The notes under the pieces are model-generated. The model was not told the DNA's origin. It ran no database searches and saw only the letters and a list, made by a program, of their open reading frames with translations. A stretch of 64,000 nucleotides of DNA from Chromatiales bacterium. Its GTDB lineage: Bacteria; Pseudomonadota; Gammaproteobacteria; Chromatiales; Chromatiaceae. The position numbers and the translations under genes were made by a program. How positions within the stretch are numbered: the stretch's first letter is position 1; every line of letters begins with the position of its first letter. The DNA lies in contig JANQLO010000079.1 in assembly GCA_028280505.1 (NCBI GenBank), forward strand, positions 24,939-88,938, in the 5' to 3' direction. This document shows positions 9,589 through 17,919 of this stretch, in pieces.

Positions 9589-10260
9589 GTGCGCCTGTCC
9601 ATCATCGTCCCGACACTCGACGAGGCCGCAGCCATCAACGATTTGCTGGTGGACCTGAAACCGGCACGCACGGCCGGTCATGAACTCATTGTCGTCGACG
9701 GCGGCAGCCATGACCACACCGTCGAACTCGTCCACCCATTGGTCGATCGCGTCCTGCACAGTCCGCCCGGGCGAGCCATACAGATGAATACCGGCGCTAC
9801 GGCATCGGAGGGCGACGCATTGTGGTTCGTTCACGCCGACAGCCGGATACCGGCAGATGCCATAACGGCCCTGATTCGCGAACTCCGGAGCGGTCGGTAT
9901 TGGGGGCGTTTCGATATCAGGCTTTCCGGCCGGGCCTGGCCGTTTCGTGTGATCGAGCGCATGATGAATCTACGATCCTGCCTGACCGGAATCGCGACCG
10001 GCGATCAAGGCATCTTCGTCACCCGCGAACTGTTCGACGCCGTGGGCGGCTTTCCGTCGATCGCCTTGATGGAGGACATCGCTCTGTCACGTCTATTGCG
10101 ACGCGACTCCCGACCGGTCTGCATCAGAACACCTCGCCTGCAAACGTCGAGCCGGCGCTGGGAGGAACACGGCATCCTGCGCACCGTTTGGCTCATGTGG
10201 CGACTCAGGCTGGCCTACGCCCTCGGCACACCGGCCGACGAACTGGCCAGACGTTACTGA
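9589..10260 (+). CDS. Family 2 glycosyltransferase of the TIGR04283 type
   Basis: 223 aa from a GTG at 9589, 10 bases after the arsS-like stop. The GT-A start RLSIIVPTLDEAAAIN, the VVDGGSHD nucleotide-sugar motif and WFVHADSRIP (variant DxD) are visible. GDQGIFVTRELFDAVGGFP and MEDIALSRLLRR are conserved acceptor-side blocks of this subfamily. The family commonly travels with arsS and DUF2064 genes and is thought to act on the sugar moiety of arsenosugar-type products; the acceptor is not proven. The frame is open upstream to 9406 but overlaps arsS, so the GTG is preferred. It probably forms an operon with both neighbours. Confidence 0.85.
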   Translation: MRLSIIVPTLDEAAAINDLLVDLKPARTAGHELIVVDGGSHDHTVELVHPLVDRVLHSPPGRAIQMNTGATASEGDALWFVHADSRIPADAITALIRELRSGRYWGRFDIRLSGRAWPFRVIERMMNLRSCLTGIATGDQGIFVTRELFDAVGGFPSIALMEDIALSRLLRRDSRPVCIRTPRLQTSSRRWEEHGILRTVWLMWRLRLAYALGTPADELARRY

Positions 10261-10910
10261 TGCGTGAGCCGAAACTCCGGCGCAGCGTCCTGGTGTTTGC
10301 CCGAGACCCGGAGATCGGGCGGGCCAAGACAAGACTCATCCCGAGCCTGGGCGCGATCGGCGCTACCCGGGTGTACCGGCGCCTGCTCGATCTGGCCTTG
10401 ATTGCTGCGGCCAACACCAACACCGACCGACGCCAACTCTGGTTGGACCGAGCGACCACAGACGAACAGTTACTGCGTCAAGCCGAAAAACTCGGCTTCG
10501 AACAACATGTTCAAACCGGTGACGACCTGGGTGCACGCATGCACAACGCGCTGACATCCGCGCTGGGCCAAGCCGATCAGGCGATCGTCATCGGTAGCGA
10601 CTGCCCGGCGTACCGACCCGACTATCTAAACGCCGCCTTCGAAACATTGAACACGAAAGACGTCGTCATCGGTCCGGCGCACGACGGCGGCTATGTGCTG
10701 ATCGGCCTGAAACATCCCGCACCCGAACTGTTCAGAGAAATCGCCTGGGGCGGTCCCACCGTCGCGGCGGCGACGCGAACAAGGCTCGAACAACTCGGGC
10801 TGTCGTGGCAAGAGCTCGAAACCCTGCACGACATCGATGTGCCCGCAGATCTGGCGGCCTTTCCGGCATTCCTCACAGAGCTCACACCGGAAAGCAAAAA
10901 AGAGGCATGA
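10260..10910 (+). CDS. DUF2064 / TIGR04282 glycosyltransferase-like protein
   Basis: 216 aa. The ATG at 10260 overlaps the previous TGA by one base (TGATG), a coupled arrangement. SVLVFARDPEIGRAKTRL is the nucleotidyl/glycosyl transferase start with the GxxKTRL phosphate-binding motif. VIGSDCPAYRPDYL gives the acidic metal-binding site, and GPAHDGGYVLIGL and LHDIDVPADL are family blocks. The fold is GT-A/MobA-like, and the family is repeatedly clustered with arsS and TIGR04283 genes. The exact donor and acceptor are unknown. The longer open frame back to 9822 is a shadow of the preceding gene. Confidence 0.85.
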   Translation: MREPKLRRSVLVFARDPEIGRAKTRLIPSLGAIGATRVYRRLLDLALIAAANTNTDRRQLWLDRATTDEQLLRQAEKLGFEQHVQTGDDLGARMHNALTSALGQADQAIVIGSDCPAYRPDYLNAAFETLNTKDVVIGPAHDGGYVLIGLKHPAPELFREIAWGGPTVAAATRTRLEQLGLSWQELETLHDIDVPADLAAFPAFLTELTPESKKEA

Positions 10911-10943
10911 TCCCGTATCCAATCAAGACGTAGGAAAACCGCT

Positions 10944-11189
10944 GTGGACTGGATCGATCGCCAACCCCTGATCATGTTCGTGCTCGTGGCACTGACGCTG
11001 GGTCTCGCTCCGTTCGTGCCCGAACCGCACATCTGGGAGAAACTCAAAATGCTCGCCGCCGGCGAGCTGACTCGTCCGCTCGACATCTTCGATCTATTGA
11101 TGCACAGCGCTCCCTGGGTCTTATTGGTGATTAAAATCTATGTCAGTTACATCAAACCCCGGCTGGACAACGGAGCGGACGCAAAGTGA
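10944..11189 (+). CDS. Small two-helix inner-membrane protein
   Basis: 81 aa from a GTG at 10944 with TAGGAA upstream, 33 bases after the DUF2064 gene. One hydrophobic helix lies at about residues 8-27 (PLIMFVLVALTLGLAPFVPE) and another at about 55-70 (APWVLLVIKIYVSYIK). The block between them (EKLKMLAAGELTRPLDIFDL) resembles small proteins of gammaproteobacteria that databases often label, without good reason, as RND transporter. No function is known to me. It could be cotranscribed with the arsS cluster. Confidence 0.7.
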   Translation: MDWIDRQPLIMFVLVALTLGLAPFVPEPHIWEKLKMLAAGELTRPLDIFDLLMHSAPWVLLVIKIYVSYIKPRLDNGADAK

Positions 11190-11525
11190 ATCGGCACGGC
11201 GACCCTGAGAGAAACGTCGATCGCCGTCACTATCTATAAAACATTAATAAAAGTTAATAAAGTACTGAAGAATATGAATTATTTAAGATCCAATAAGCAC
11301 TCGGCCGACCATTGAAATCGTTTGTCGAGAGATACGAATCCTTTGTTCGGGCGTGGTCACAACACAAGCAGGGCGCAACGACTAGACTCGCGCCTGTTCA
11401 TCAAAAAAGTGAAAACCGGGATGCGCCACCCTAATCCGACACAAACGCGACACCTTGGGGCAAGCTGTGGGCCAATACCCGCCGCGGCAAAAGATCCTTA
11501 GCTCGGGCCCGCAGGAAACAGCATT
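11190..11525. other. AT-rich leader before the polysaccharide co-polymerase gene
   Basis: 336 bases without a supported gene. An A+T-rich patch at about 11235-11300 holds two TTAATAAA-like direct repeats (near 11243 and 11256) and would suit a promoter or nucleoid-protein site. The last 100 bases are GC-rich and likely form the untranslated leader of the downstream gene. No terminator with a T-tail is evident. Confidence 0.35.
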
Positions 11526-13505
11526 TTGAATTCACCTCAACTCCCCAGCGTGGAACTGATTCAGGGCAACACGGCACCGACCGGTGATCTTCCGCCTCGC
11601 GGGCATCGCTTCAAGGTGTTTTTGCTGGTGCTGCTGCTCTCAGGCGCTCTCGGGGTGGCCCTGGTCTACGGTCGCTCGCCGGTCTATCGGGCCTTCGCGT
11701 CGGTATTGACGGTCGAACCCAAGGCGGTCGACATGCGCAGCGCCGATGCCGATATAGAACACGTGGCAATCCAAGGTCGCCTGCTGCTCGGCGAGGAACT
11801 GCTCGGCCGCCTGGCCGGACGTCTGGGCGATGAGAACCCGGAAGACAGTTTCAGTCTCGATCAGCTGCGCACCACCCTGTCGGTAGCCCCGGTGCCGGAC
11901 ACCAATCTGCTGGAACTCCGGGCTGAAGGTGAGTATCCACAACAACTGCAACGAATGGTCAACCTTTGGGCCGAGTCCTACGAGGCGTTTCGTGCCGAGG
12001 AGATCGAAGCGGCAACCGGTCGGACCACGGCCGAGATCAAGGACCAACAGACCGAACTGGGCCACAAGATCGACACCGCCCGTGCCGCATTGCAGACGTT
12101 TCGTGAAACCCATGACATCGTGAGTCTGGAACGCGATGAGAATCGGAGCCTGGCATCGCTCAAAGGCCTGAATGATTCACTGAACAAAGCGCGTGAACGC
12201 CTTGTCGAGGCCCAGGCGCGTAAGTTCGCGGTCGACGATGCGATCGCGCGCGGCGAAGCGGTGATACCCGATGAGCAGAAATCCGATATCACCAGACTGC
12301 AACTCGCCGTGCAGCGTGGACGCACTCATTTAGCCGAACTGAGGCAGAAGTACACCGAGCGATACATCGAACGCGATCCCGTATTGAAAAGCTTACCCAA
12401 CGAGGTGCGCGCCATGGAACGCGACCTGGCAAACGCGCTGCGTCTCGCAGGACAAACCGTTAGCGACGAATCGGCCCAGGCAGTCGAAACGGCTCGCGGC
12501 GCCGTTAACGCCCTGGAGACGGATCTCGACGCACAACAAAGCCGTGTACAAACCTTCACCGAACGCTTCAAGGAGTTCCAAGCCCTGGAGGAGGGATTGG
12601 CCCGGCTCGATACCCTGTATGCCGAAAACGAGGAACGCTTGGCACAGATCCAGGTACGCAACCTCAAGAAATTCCCACCGATCCAGATTGTCGAATGGGC
12701 CCGCTTACCCACTCGCCCGATCTATCCGGACTACGAACGCGACCTCGTGATCGCACTCGGCAGCGCCCTGGCACTGGCATTGTTCGTTACCTGGCTGGTG
12801 GAATACCTGTCGGCAAAGCCGACACCGGCCACGGGGCAACCAACCATCGGGGTACGCATCTATGGCGGCGACCAGACTCAGGCGCTGGACCACAACACCG
12901 ACCAGGAACGCTTGATCGATGCCAATCCCCAGAGCCAACTCGCGTCTTCACCATCTCACACCGAACCCGCGGCCGAATTGCCCGTCCTGCCACGTGAACT
13001 CGCGGTATCCGAGGTTCGGTCCCTGCTGGGCGAATGCACCCCGAACACCATCGGTTACGCCGTTCTGATGATGTCCGGCGTTTCGCCATACGAACTTCCG
13101 CTATTGCACGCACAATGCTTTGATGCAGACAGCCTGGCGGTCAAACTTTCGGGTGCCGGTCGCCGGATTATCCAGATCGATCATCGCCATTGGCCAACCC
13201 TGGATAACGTCCGCAACGACATGGACACCGCACGCATGACGTTGTCGGTTGCCGACCTCGACCAACGCCTTAACGAGGCCGCCGGCCGGGCACGACTGGC
13301 TGACCCAGGCAGTGTCAATGCACTCGCCTTATGGCATACCTACGTGTTGTACCTCATCCGCCAGGGTATCGACACCTCGGCACTGACCAAACGGGTTGGC
13401 GCTATCCCCAGCGAGTTGTTTCGTGCGCTGGTGCATTTCGCGCCACCCGGCGGCAACCGGCCACTGGACAGCATCGACTTCACCTATCCTGCGCTGCCGG
13501 GCTGA
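11526..13505 (+). CDS. Wzz/PCP-type chain-length protein with recombinase-like tail
   Basis: 659 aa (a possible alternative start is unclear). Transmembrane helix 1 lies at about residues 30-50 and helix 2 at about 405-428. Between them is a long periplasmic region rich in coiled coil (roughly 155-375). PPIQIVEWARLPTRPIYPD just before helix 2 is the classic Wzz/GumC proline-rich signature. No Walker box is present, so it is not a fused BY-kinase. The cytoplasmic tail (430-659) is unusual. Its last 150 residues read like a tyrosine recombinase core (LWHTYVLYLIRQGID near 602 matches the region after the HxxR box), but the key Arg is replaced. Partners such as glycosyltransferases and Wzx/Wzy are not in the window. 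A polysaccharide chain-length or export role is likely. Confidence 0.8.
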   Translation: MNSPQLPSVELIQGNTAPTGDLPPRGHRFKVFLLVLLLSGALGVALVYGRSPVYRAFASVLTVEPKAVDMRSADADIEHVAIQGRLLLGEELLGRLAGRLGDENPEDSFSLDQLRTTLSVAPVPDTNLLELRAEGEYPQQLQRMVNLWAESYEAFRAEEIEAATGRTTAEIKDQQTELGHKIDTARAALQTFRETHDIVSLERDENRSLASLKGLNDSLNKARERLVEAQARKFAVDDAIARGEAVIPDEQKSDITRLQLAVQRGRTHLAELRQKYTERYIERDPVLKSLPNEVRAMERDLANALRLAGQTVSDESAQAVETARGAVNALETDLDAQQSRVQTFTERFKEFQALEEGLARLDTLYAENEERLAQIQVRNLKKFPPIQIVEWARLPTRPIYPDYERDLVIALGSALALALFVTWLVEYLSAKPTPATGQPTIGVRIYGGDQTQALDHNTDQERLIDANPQSQLASSPSHTEPAAELPVLPRELAVSEVRSLLGECTPNTIGYAVLMMSGVSPYELPLLHAQCFDADSLAVKLSGAGRRIIQIDHRHWPTLDNVRNDMDTARMTLSVADLDQRLNEAAGRARLADPGSVNALALWHTYVLYLIRQGIDTSALTKRVGAIPSELFRALVHFAPPGGNRPLDSIDFTYPALPG

Positions 13506-13975
13506 TTCCGCGGGGTCCGGGGAATGCCCGCCGCCGGCATGGCCCCAAAACGCCCTCGAATCGGCTCGACGCTCGGATAATCATGCCTATGAGAAGGCAA
13601 CGGGATTAAAAGGCAGCCCCCTCCAAATCAGAAAACGCGTTCTGCCCGGACATTACCCATAGTTGTAAAATGGATATTATGTAGCGACCTGCCTGCAACG
13701 AGTCGCTTACGCGAGCCTGAAGCCATGTAGCAACAGCATTGGAAGCTTATCCACGAATTCTCGCGGGTTCCCTTTAGACCATGCCGATCACGCCGTTAAC
13801 CCTCAGCAGCATGTTCAGAACGGGCACACACCGCCGTGGTCTCGCACCGATATCATCGGCCAATCACGCGATGCCAATCCTGAGTGAAATCGTAGTTGAC
13901 GCTCGCTATCGGCTCCGAGACACTCGTCGGATGAAGTGTGCCGTATCCAGACAGACCAACAACGCAGATCAATAA
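13506..13975. other. Intergenic region, nothing convincing
   Basis: 470 bases between the Wzz-like gene and the Cache-GGDEF gene. A 64-codon open frame at 13781-13975 has no recognisable similarity, an odd composition and no ribosome-binding site, so I do not call it. A TATTATG run near 13674 could be part of a promoter. No hairpin with a T-tail was seen. Confidence 0.4.
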
Positions 13976-15643
13976 ATGAAGTTGCCGCACATCAGTCGTG
14001 ATCGGCATGGAAAGCAGAAATTCAACCTGCTATTCAGTCTGCTCGGCTTGCTGATCGTTGTCGAGGCACTCACTGTCTTCGCCGTATTGGCATCGCAGCA
14101 ATATGCCGCCGATCGCGCCTTACACGAACATTCGCATGAGCTACTGCAGAATGTCGTTGACGAAACACGCGAGAACGCCGTCGCCTATCTGCAGCAGGCG
14201 CAGGACAGTGTCGCATTGGCTGCCGGCGTGTTCGAAGCCAAACTGCTATCGGGTGATGAACCCGGTCGCCTGGAAACCTATTTTCTAGAGCAATTACGCG
14301 TGCTACCGCAGGTCGACGCACTCTATTTCGGCGACACCCGCGGTAATTTCGTATTCAGCAAGCGTAATGACCAAAACGGCGAACCCGGTTTTCTGACAAA
14401 GTTCATCCGCAACACCGAACCACAGGAAACCCGTGTCACCCGGGTTTACCGCAACTTCGGATTTACCGAGCTGTCACGTGAATACGACCCAAAAGACGAA
14501 TACGATCCGCGCCTCCGGCCGTGGTTCAAAAACGCACGCAACAGCGATGACGAAGTCTGGACCGACCCTTACATTTTTTATACTTCGCAGCTACCCGGTC
14601 TCACGGTGGCCCGTGCGGTACGCAACACCCAGGGCCATTTGATTGGCGTAATGGGTGCGGATATCGAATTGGCCGCGCTTTCCGAGTTTCTCCAAACCCA
14701 GCGGGTCGGGCCTTCCGGCGCGGCGTTCATCGTCTACAGCAACGGCGACGTTCTCGCCCATCCGGATGCGGCAGTGCTTGCGCAGCAAGACGACCCAAAC
14801 AATCAGAGAATGAAACGCTTGGAAGACCTCGATGAAATTACGGCACACGCCGGCACACGCCTCATGGAGCGTTTCCCCGACCTGATGGCATTGCGTCAAA
14901 CGCATTTCGACGATTTCGAAATCGAATCGAAACGCTATCTCAGCATGTTCGTGCCATTGTTGAATCGTGGGAACAATCTTTGGGTCATGGGCGTTTATGC
15001 GCCCGAAGACGAAATGGCGCACACCATTCGTGAAGGGCAACGCGAGAGTATCTATCTTGGCGTGGCCATGAGCCTGCTGAGCATCACCGCGGCCATCCTG
15101 ATTGCCCTGCTGGTGATGCGCCCGATCTATGCGCTGCAACGCCAAGCACGTGAAGATCCGCTGACGGGGCTGTACAACCGTCGCAGTTTCGACGAGGTAT
15201 CGGGCAAGAAGCTGGCCAATGCGACACGGAATGGACAACCGATATCGGCAATCATGATCGATATCGACAGCTTCAAGGCGATTAACGATCAGTACGGGCA
15301 CGGTATCGGCGATGAGGTGTTGTTGGCGGTATCGCGGCGGCTATTCCGAGGTCTATCGGACGATGACCTGCTGTCGCGCCACGGCGGCGAAGAGTTTGCC
15401 GTGCTTCTGCCGGACGCATCGCTGGACCATTGTATGGTCGTTGCGGAGCGATTACGGCAACAGGTGGACGAGTCGCCGATCAAAACCAGCGCCGGCTCTT
15501 TGGACGTCACCATCAGCCTCGGTGTCGCCGAGTTGGTCAACGGCGAGGGCATCGGAGAGTTACTCGACCGCGCCGACAAGCGCCTACTGCTCGCCAAGCG
15601 ACGCGGTCGCAATTGCGTAGTCGGCGCGGAAACCCATGTCTAG
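13976..15643 (+). CDS. Membrane diguanylate cyclase with dCache sensor
   Basis: 555 aa. Transmembrane helices lie at about residues 18-42 and 360-383. Between them is a periplasmic double-Cache-type sensor (features such as LPQVDALYFGDTRGNFVFSK and YDPRLRPWFKNA are typical dCache_1 strands, as is ARAVRNTQGHLIGVMGADIE). The GGDEF domain starts at DPLTGLYNRRSFDEV and has IDIDSFKAINDQYGHGIGD and RHGGEEFAVLLP near residue 470, so c-di-GMP synthesis is expected. The usual RxxD inhibitory site is not in register (SDDD instead), so product inhibition may be absent. The ligand is probably a small molecule such as an amino or organic acid, but it is not specified by the sequence. Confidence 0.93.
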   Translation: MKLPHISRDRHGKQKFNLLFSLLGLLIVVEALTVFAVLASQQYAADRALHEHSHELLQNVVDETRENAVAYLQQAQDSVALAAGVFEAKLLSGDEPGRLETYFLEQLRVLPQVDALYFGDTRGNFVFSKRNDQNGEPGFLTKFIRNTEPQETRVTRVYRNFGFTELSREYDPKDEYDPRLRPWFKNARNSDDEVWTDPYIFYTSQLPGLTVARAVRNTQGHLIGVMGADIELAALSEFLQTQRVGPSGAAFIVYSNGDVLAHPDAAVLAQQDDPNNQRMKRLEDLDEITAHAGTRLMERFPDLMALRQTHFDDFEIESKRYLSMFVPLLNRGNNLWVMGVYAPEDEMAHTIREGQRESIYLGVAMSLLSITAAILIALLVMRPIYALQRQAREDPLTGLYNRRSFDEVSGKKLANATRNGQPISAIMIDIDSFKAINDQYGHGIGDEVLLAVSRRLFRGLSDDDLLSRHGGEEFAVLLPDASLDHCMVVAERLRQQVDESPIKTSAGSLDVTISLGVAELVNGEGIGELLDRADKRLLLAKRRGRNCVVGAETHV

Positions 15644-15713
15644 GCAATCGATGAGGGGCACGCGCCCTTAAGCGGCACTGCTCGCAACGCCGGGCAATTC
15701 GGATGGCGTTTCC

Positions 15714-16256
15714 TCAACCCGGCCGTTGGCGATAAATATCGTCGAACAAGGCCTCGAGTTTCGCGTGTTCGCCTCGCAGGCCGTCTATCACCTGTTTGGC
15801 CCAGTCGAAATAAGCCTGGCAACGCTCCAATTCCCAGCCTACCGGCGCCTGTCGGGCGATATCCCGCAGATTACAGATCTTATCGGCAAGCTTGACCGCT
15901 CGGGCCTCGGTCGACAAATAGGGCGCACGCTCGACCTGTCGGCGCTTACAAACGCTACGCCCCAGGTCTTTGTCATCGGTAACCTCTTCCACAATGCTTC
16001 TGATGGTCGCACCGAACTCCTGTTCGATCTCTGCCGCGCTCGTCTCGGTGTCCTCGATGGTGTCATGCAGCAACGCCGAGATCATGACCCGGTGATCATG
16101 GATGCCCGCCTCGCGTACCAGCACGTCGACCAGCGCCAAGGGATGATTGATGTAGGGCGAAGCCTCCAGATCCTTTCGGCGCTGGTCCTTATGACGGTCG
16201 GCAGCAAACGCCATCGCCTTGACCAACAACGCGAGTTCTTGCACATCCAAGGACAC
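15714..16256 (-). CDS. HD-domain (p)ppGpp hydrolase-like protein (MESH1/SpoT-hydrolase type)
   Basis: 180 aa from a GTG at 16256, a length matching stand-alone hydrolases; the frame stays open to 16487, where it would overlap the response regulator. The metal-binding HD series is visible: FAADRHKDQRRK, YINHPL, LLHDTIEDT and VKLADKICNLRDI. These match the hydrolase half of RelA/SpoT. No synthetase or TGS domain follows. It would convert (p)ppGpp to GDP/GTP plus pyrophosphate, or act on a related 3'-phosphorylated nucleotide. It is the last gene of the sensor-kinase / response-regulator run, so it may be co-expressed with that system. Confidence 0.85.
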   Translation of the reverse strand: MSLDVQELALLVKAMAFAADRHKDQRRKDLEASPYINHPLALVDVLVREAGIHDHRVMISALLHDTIEDTETSAAEIEQEFGATIRSIVEEVTDDKDLGRSVCKRRQVERAPYLSTEARAVKLADKICNLRDIARQAPVGWELERCQAYFDWAKQVIDGLRGEHAKLEALFDDIYRQRPG

Positions 16257-16437
16257 TGGCTTACCCACCCCCAAGTCGAACACCGAATACAACGATGTCC
16301 ATGTCGTAAACCTTTGAACGTCCAGGGTAACGCGCGTCGCCGAACTTGGCGAGCGCCAAAACACCGAAACCCATGGCGGCCTCGTCGACCCACCAAAGAA
16401 ACTGCTAAAGGAAGGATAATCCTGCTGATCGACAGGA

Positions 16438-17886
16438 TCAGGAATCCGCGAGCACGGTACTCGCGTCGGCTTTCTCCCAGGTAACACGCTTGCGATAGAT
16501 GGTCGACGCGCTGATCTCCAGCATCGCGGCAGCCTTTGGGATATTGCCGTTACACAACGCTATGGCACGCTCGATGACCGCCTTCTCTTCCAGCCATAAC
16601 GGCCTAATCACACCGGTGGCTTCGGATCTGGGCTCACAGTCGATATTCGCCGCGGTCGGTGTTCGGGCCACATGCTCCGTGTCGACTGCCGCCAGATCGC
16701 CGGCCGCGTGAAACTGTGGGGGCAGCATGTCCGCCTCGACCCGATCGCCGTCATTCAGTACCACGATATTGCGAATCACGTTTTCCAGTTCACGCACATT
16801 GCCTTGCCAGGGATAATCGAGCATCGCCTGGGCAACCTCAGCCGCGAAGGTATGCAAACCCTTGCCTTCTTCAGCCGCAAAACGCCGCAGCATGTCTGCT
16901 GCAATCAGCAAGATATCGTCACTGCGTTCGCGCAGCGGCGGCAGCTGCACGGGTATGACATTCAGTCGGTAGTAAAGGTCTTCACGAAAACGCCCGGCCT
17001 GCACTTCCGATAATGGATCACGGTTGGTTGCACAGATGATCCGGATATCGACCTGCTCTTCCTTGGTATCGCCGACGCGCTGGAAACGACCGGTTTGAAT
17101 GAAACGCAATAGCTTACTCTGCAGATCCAAATCCATTTCGCAGATTTCGTCGAGAAACAAGGTGCCTTGATCCGCCCGGGTCGCAGCACCGTCACGCCGG
17201 CCTGCCGCACCGGTGAAGGCCCCTTTCACATGGCCGAACACTTCGCTCTCCATCAGGTCGCGCGGTATGGCTGCACAATTCAGCGCAATGAACTCTTGCG
17301 TCCTGCGCGGGCTTTCCTGGTGGATCGCCTCAGCGCACAACTCCTTGCCTGTGCCGCTTTCACCGGTGATAAACACGGTCGCACGACTCGGTGCGGCGCT
17401 TTCAATAATCCGGTAAACCGCCTGCATCGGCATCGAGGCACCGATAAAGCGATGGAAACGATCGCGCTCGTAGGTCTCCTGATAGCGCGAAACCATGTTC
17501 GACAAGCGACGCTTGTCGAGGACGTTGCCGACGGTGACCCGTAAGCGGGTCGCATCGAAAGGCTTGGTGAGAAAATCTACGGCACCGTAGCGCATCGCCT
17601 GACTGGCGGCATCGACCGAACCATGTGCGGTAACGATAATCACCGCGCAATCCATACCGTTGTCGTGAACATGCTCGAGTATGTCCATACCGGACATATC
17701 CGGCAGGCGAAGATCCAACAGAATGAGATCCGGCACCTGCGTACCGAGGTATGCGAGGGCATCTTTTCCGGTCCCCGCGAGCTCGACCCGGTAACCGTCC
17801 GCAACCAAATAATTCTTGTACAACACCGCCAGCGAGGTGCTGTCTTCGACCAATAGTATCCCTGCTCTGCCGCCGTCCTTAGTCAC
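16438..17886 (-). CDS. Sigma-54-dependent response regulator, NtrC/LuxO type
   Basis: 482 aa. The receiver domain occupies residues 8-125, with the phospho-acceptor Asp in LILLDLRLP and the conserved Lys in FLTKPFD. The AAA+ domain (about 150-385) has Walker A GESGTGKE, the sigma-54 contact loop GAFTGA, Walker B TLFLDEI and the R-finger region LYYRLNVI. A C-terminal Fis-type helix-turn-helix ends the protein (GNIPKAAAMLEISASTIYRK). It should activate sigma-54 promoters when phosphorylated, most likely by the hybrid kinase encoded 33 bases upstream. The overall look is close to LuxO, but the target is unknown. Confidence 0.93.
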   Translation of the reverse strand: MTKDGGRAGILLVEDSTSLAVLYKNYLVADGYRVELAGTGKDALAYLGTQVPDLILLDLRLPDMSGMDILEHVHDNGMDCAVIIVTAHGSVDAASQAMRYGAVDFLTKPFDATRLRVTVGNVLDKRRLSNMVSRYQETYERDRFHRFIGASMPMQAVYRIIESAAPSRATVFITGESGTGKELCAEAIHQESPRRTQEFIALNCAAIPRDLMESEVFGHVKGAFTGAAGRRDGAATRADQGTLFLDEICEMDLDLQSKLLRFIQTGRFQRVGDTKEEQVDIRIICATNRDPLSEVQAGRFREDLYYRLNVIPVQLPPLRERSDDILLIAADMLRRFAAEEGKGLHTFAAEVAQAMLDYPWQGNVRELENVIRNIVVLNDGDRVEADMLPPQFHAAGDLAAVDTEHVARTPTAANIDCEPRSEATGVIRPLWLEEKAVIERAIALCNGNIPKAAAMLEISASTIYRKRVTWEKADASTVLADS

Positions 17887-17919
17887 GTCGTAATTACCCA
17901 GTATACTGATACATGTTCT

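Noticed and set aside
13781..13975. 64-codon plus-strand ORF before the Cache-GGDEF gene
   Set aside because: No recognisable motif, no start signal; looks like chance reading through intergenic DNA.
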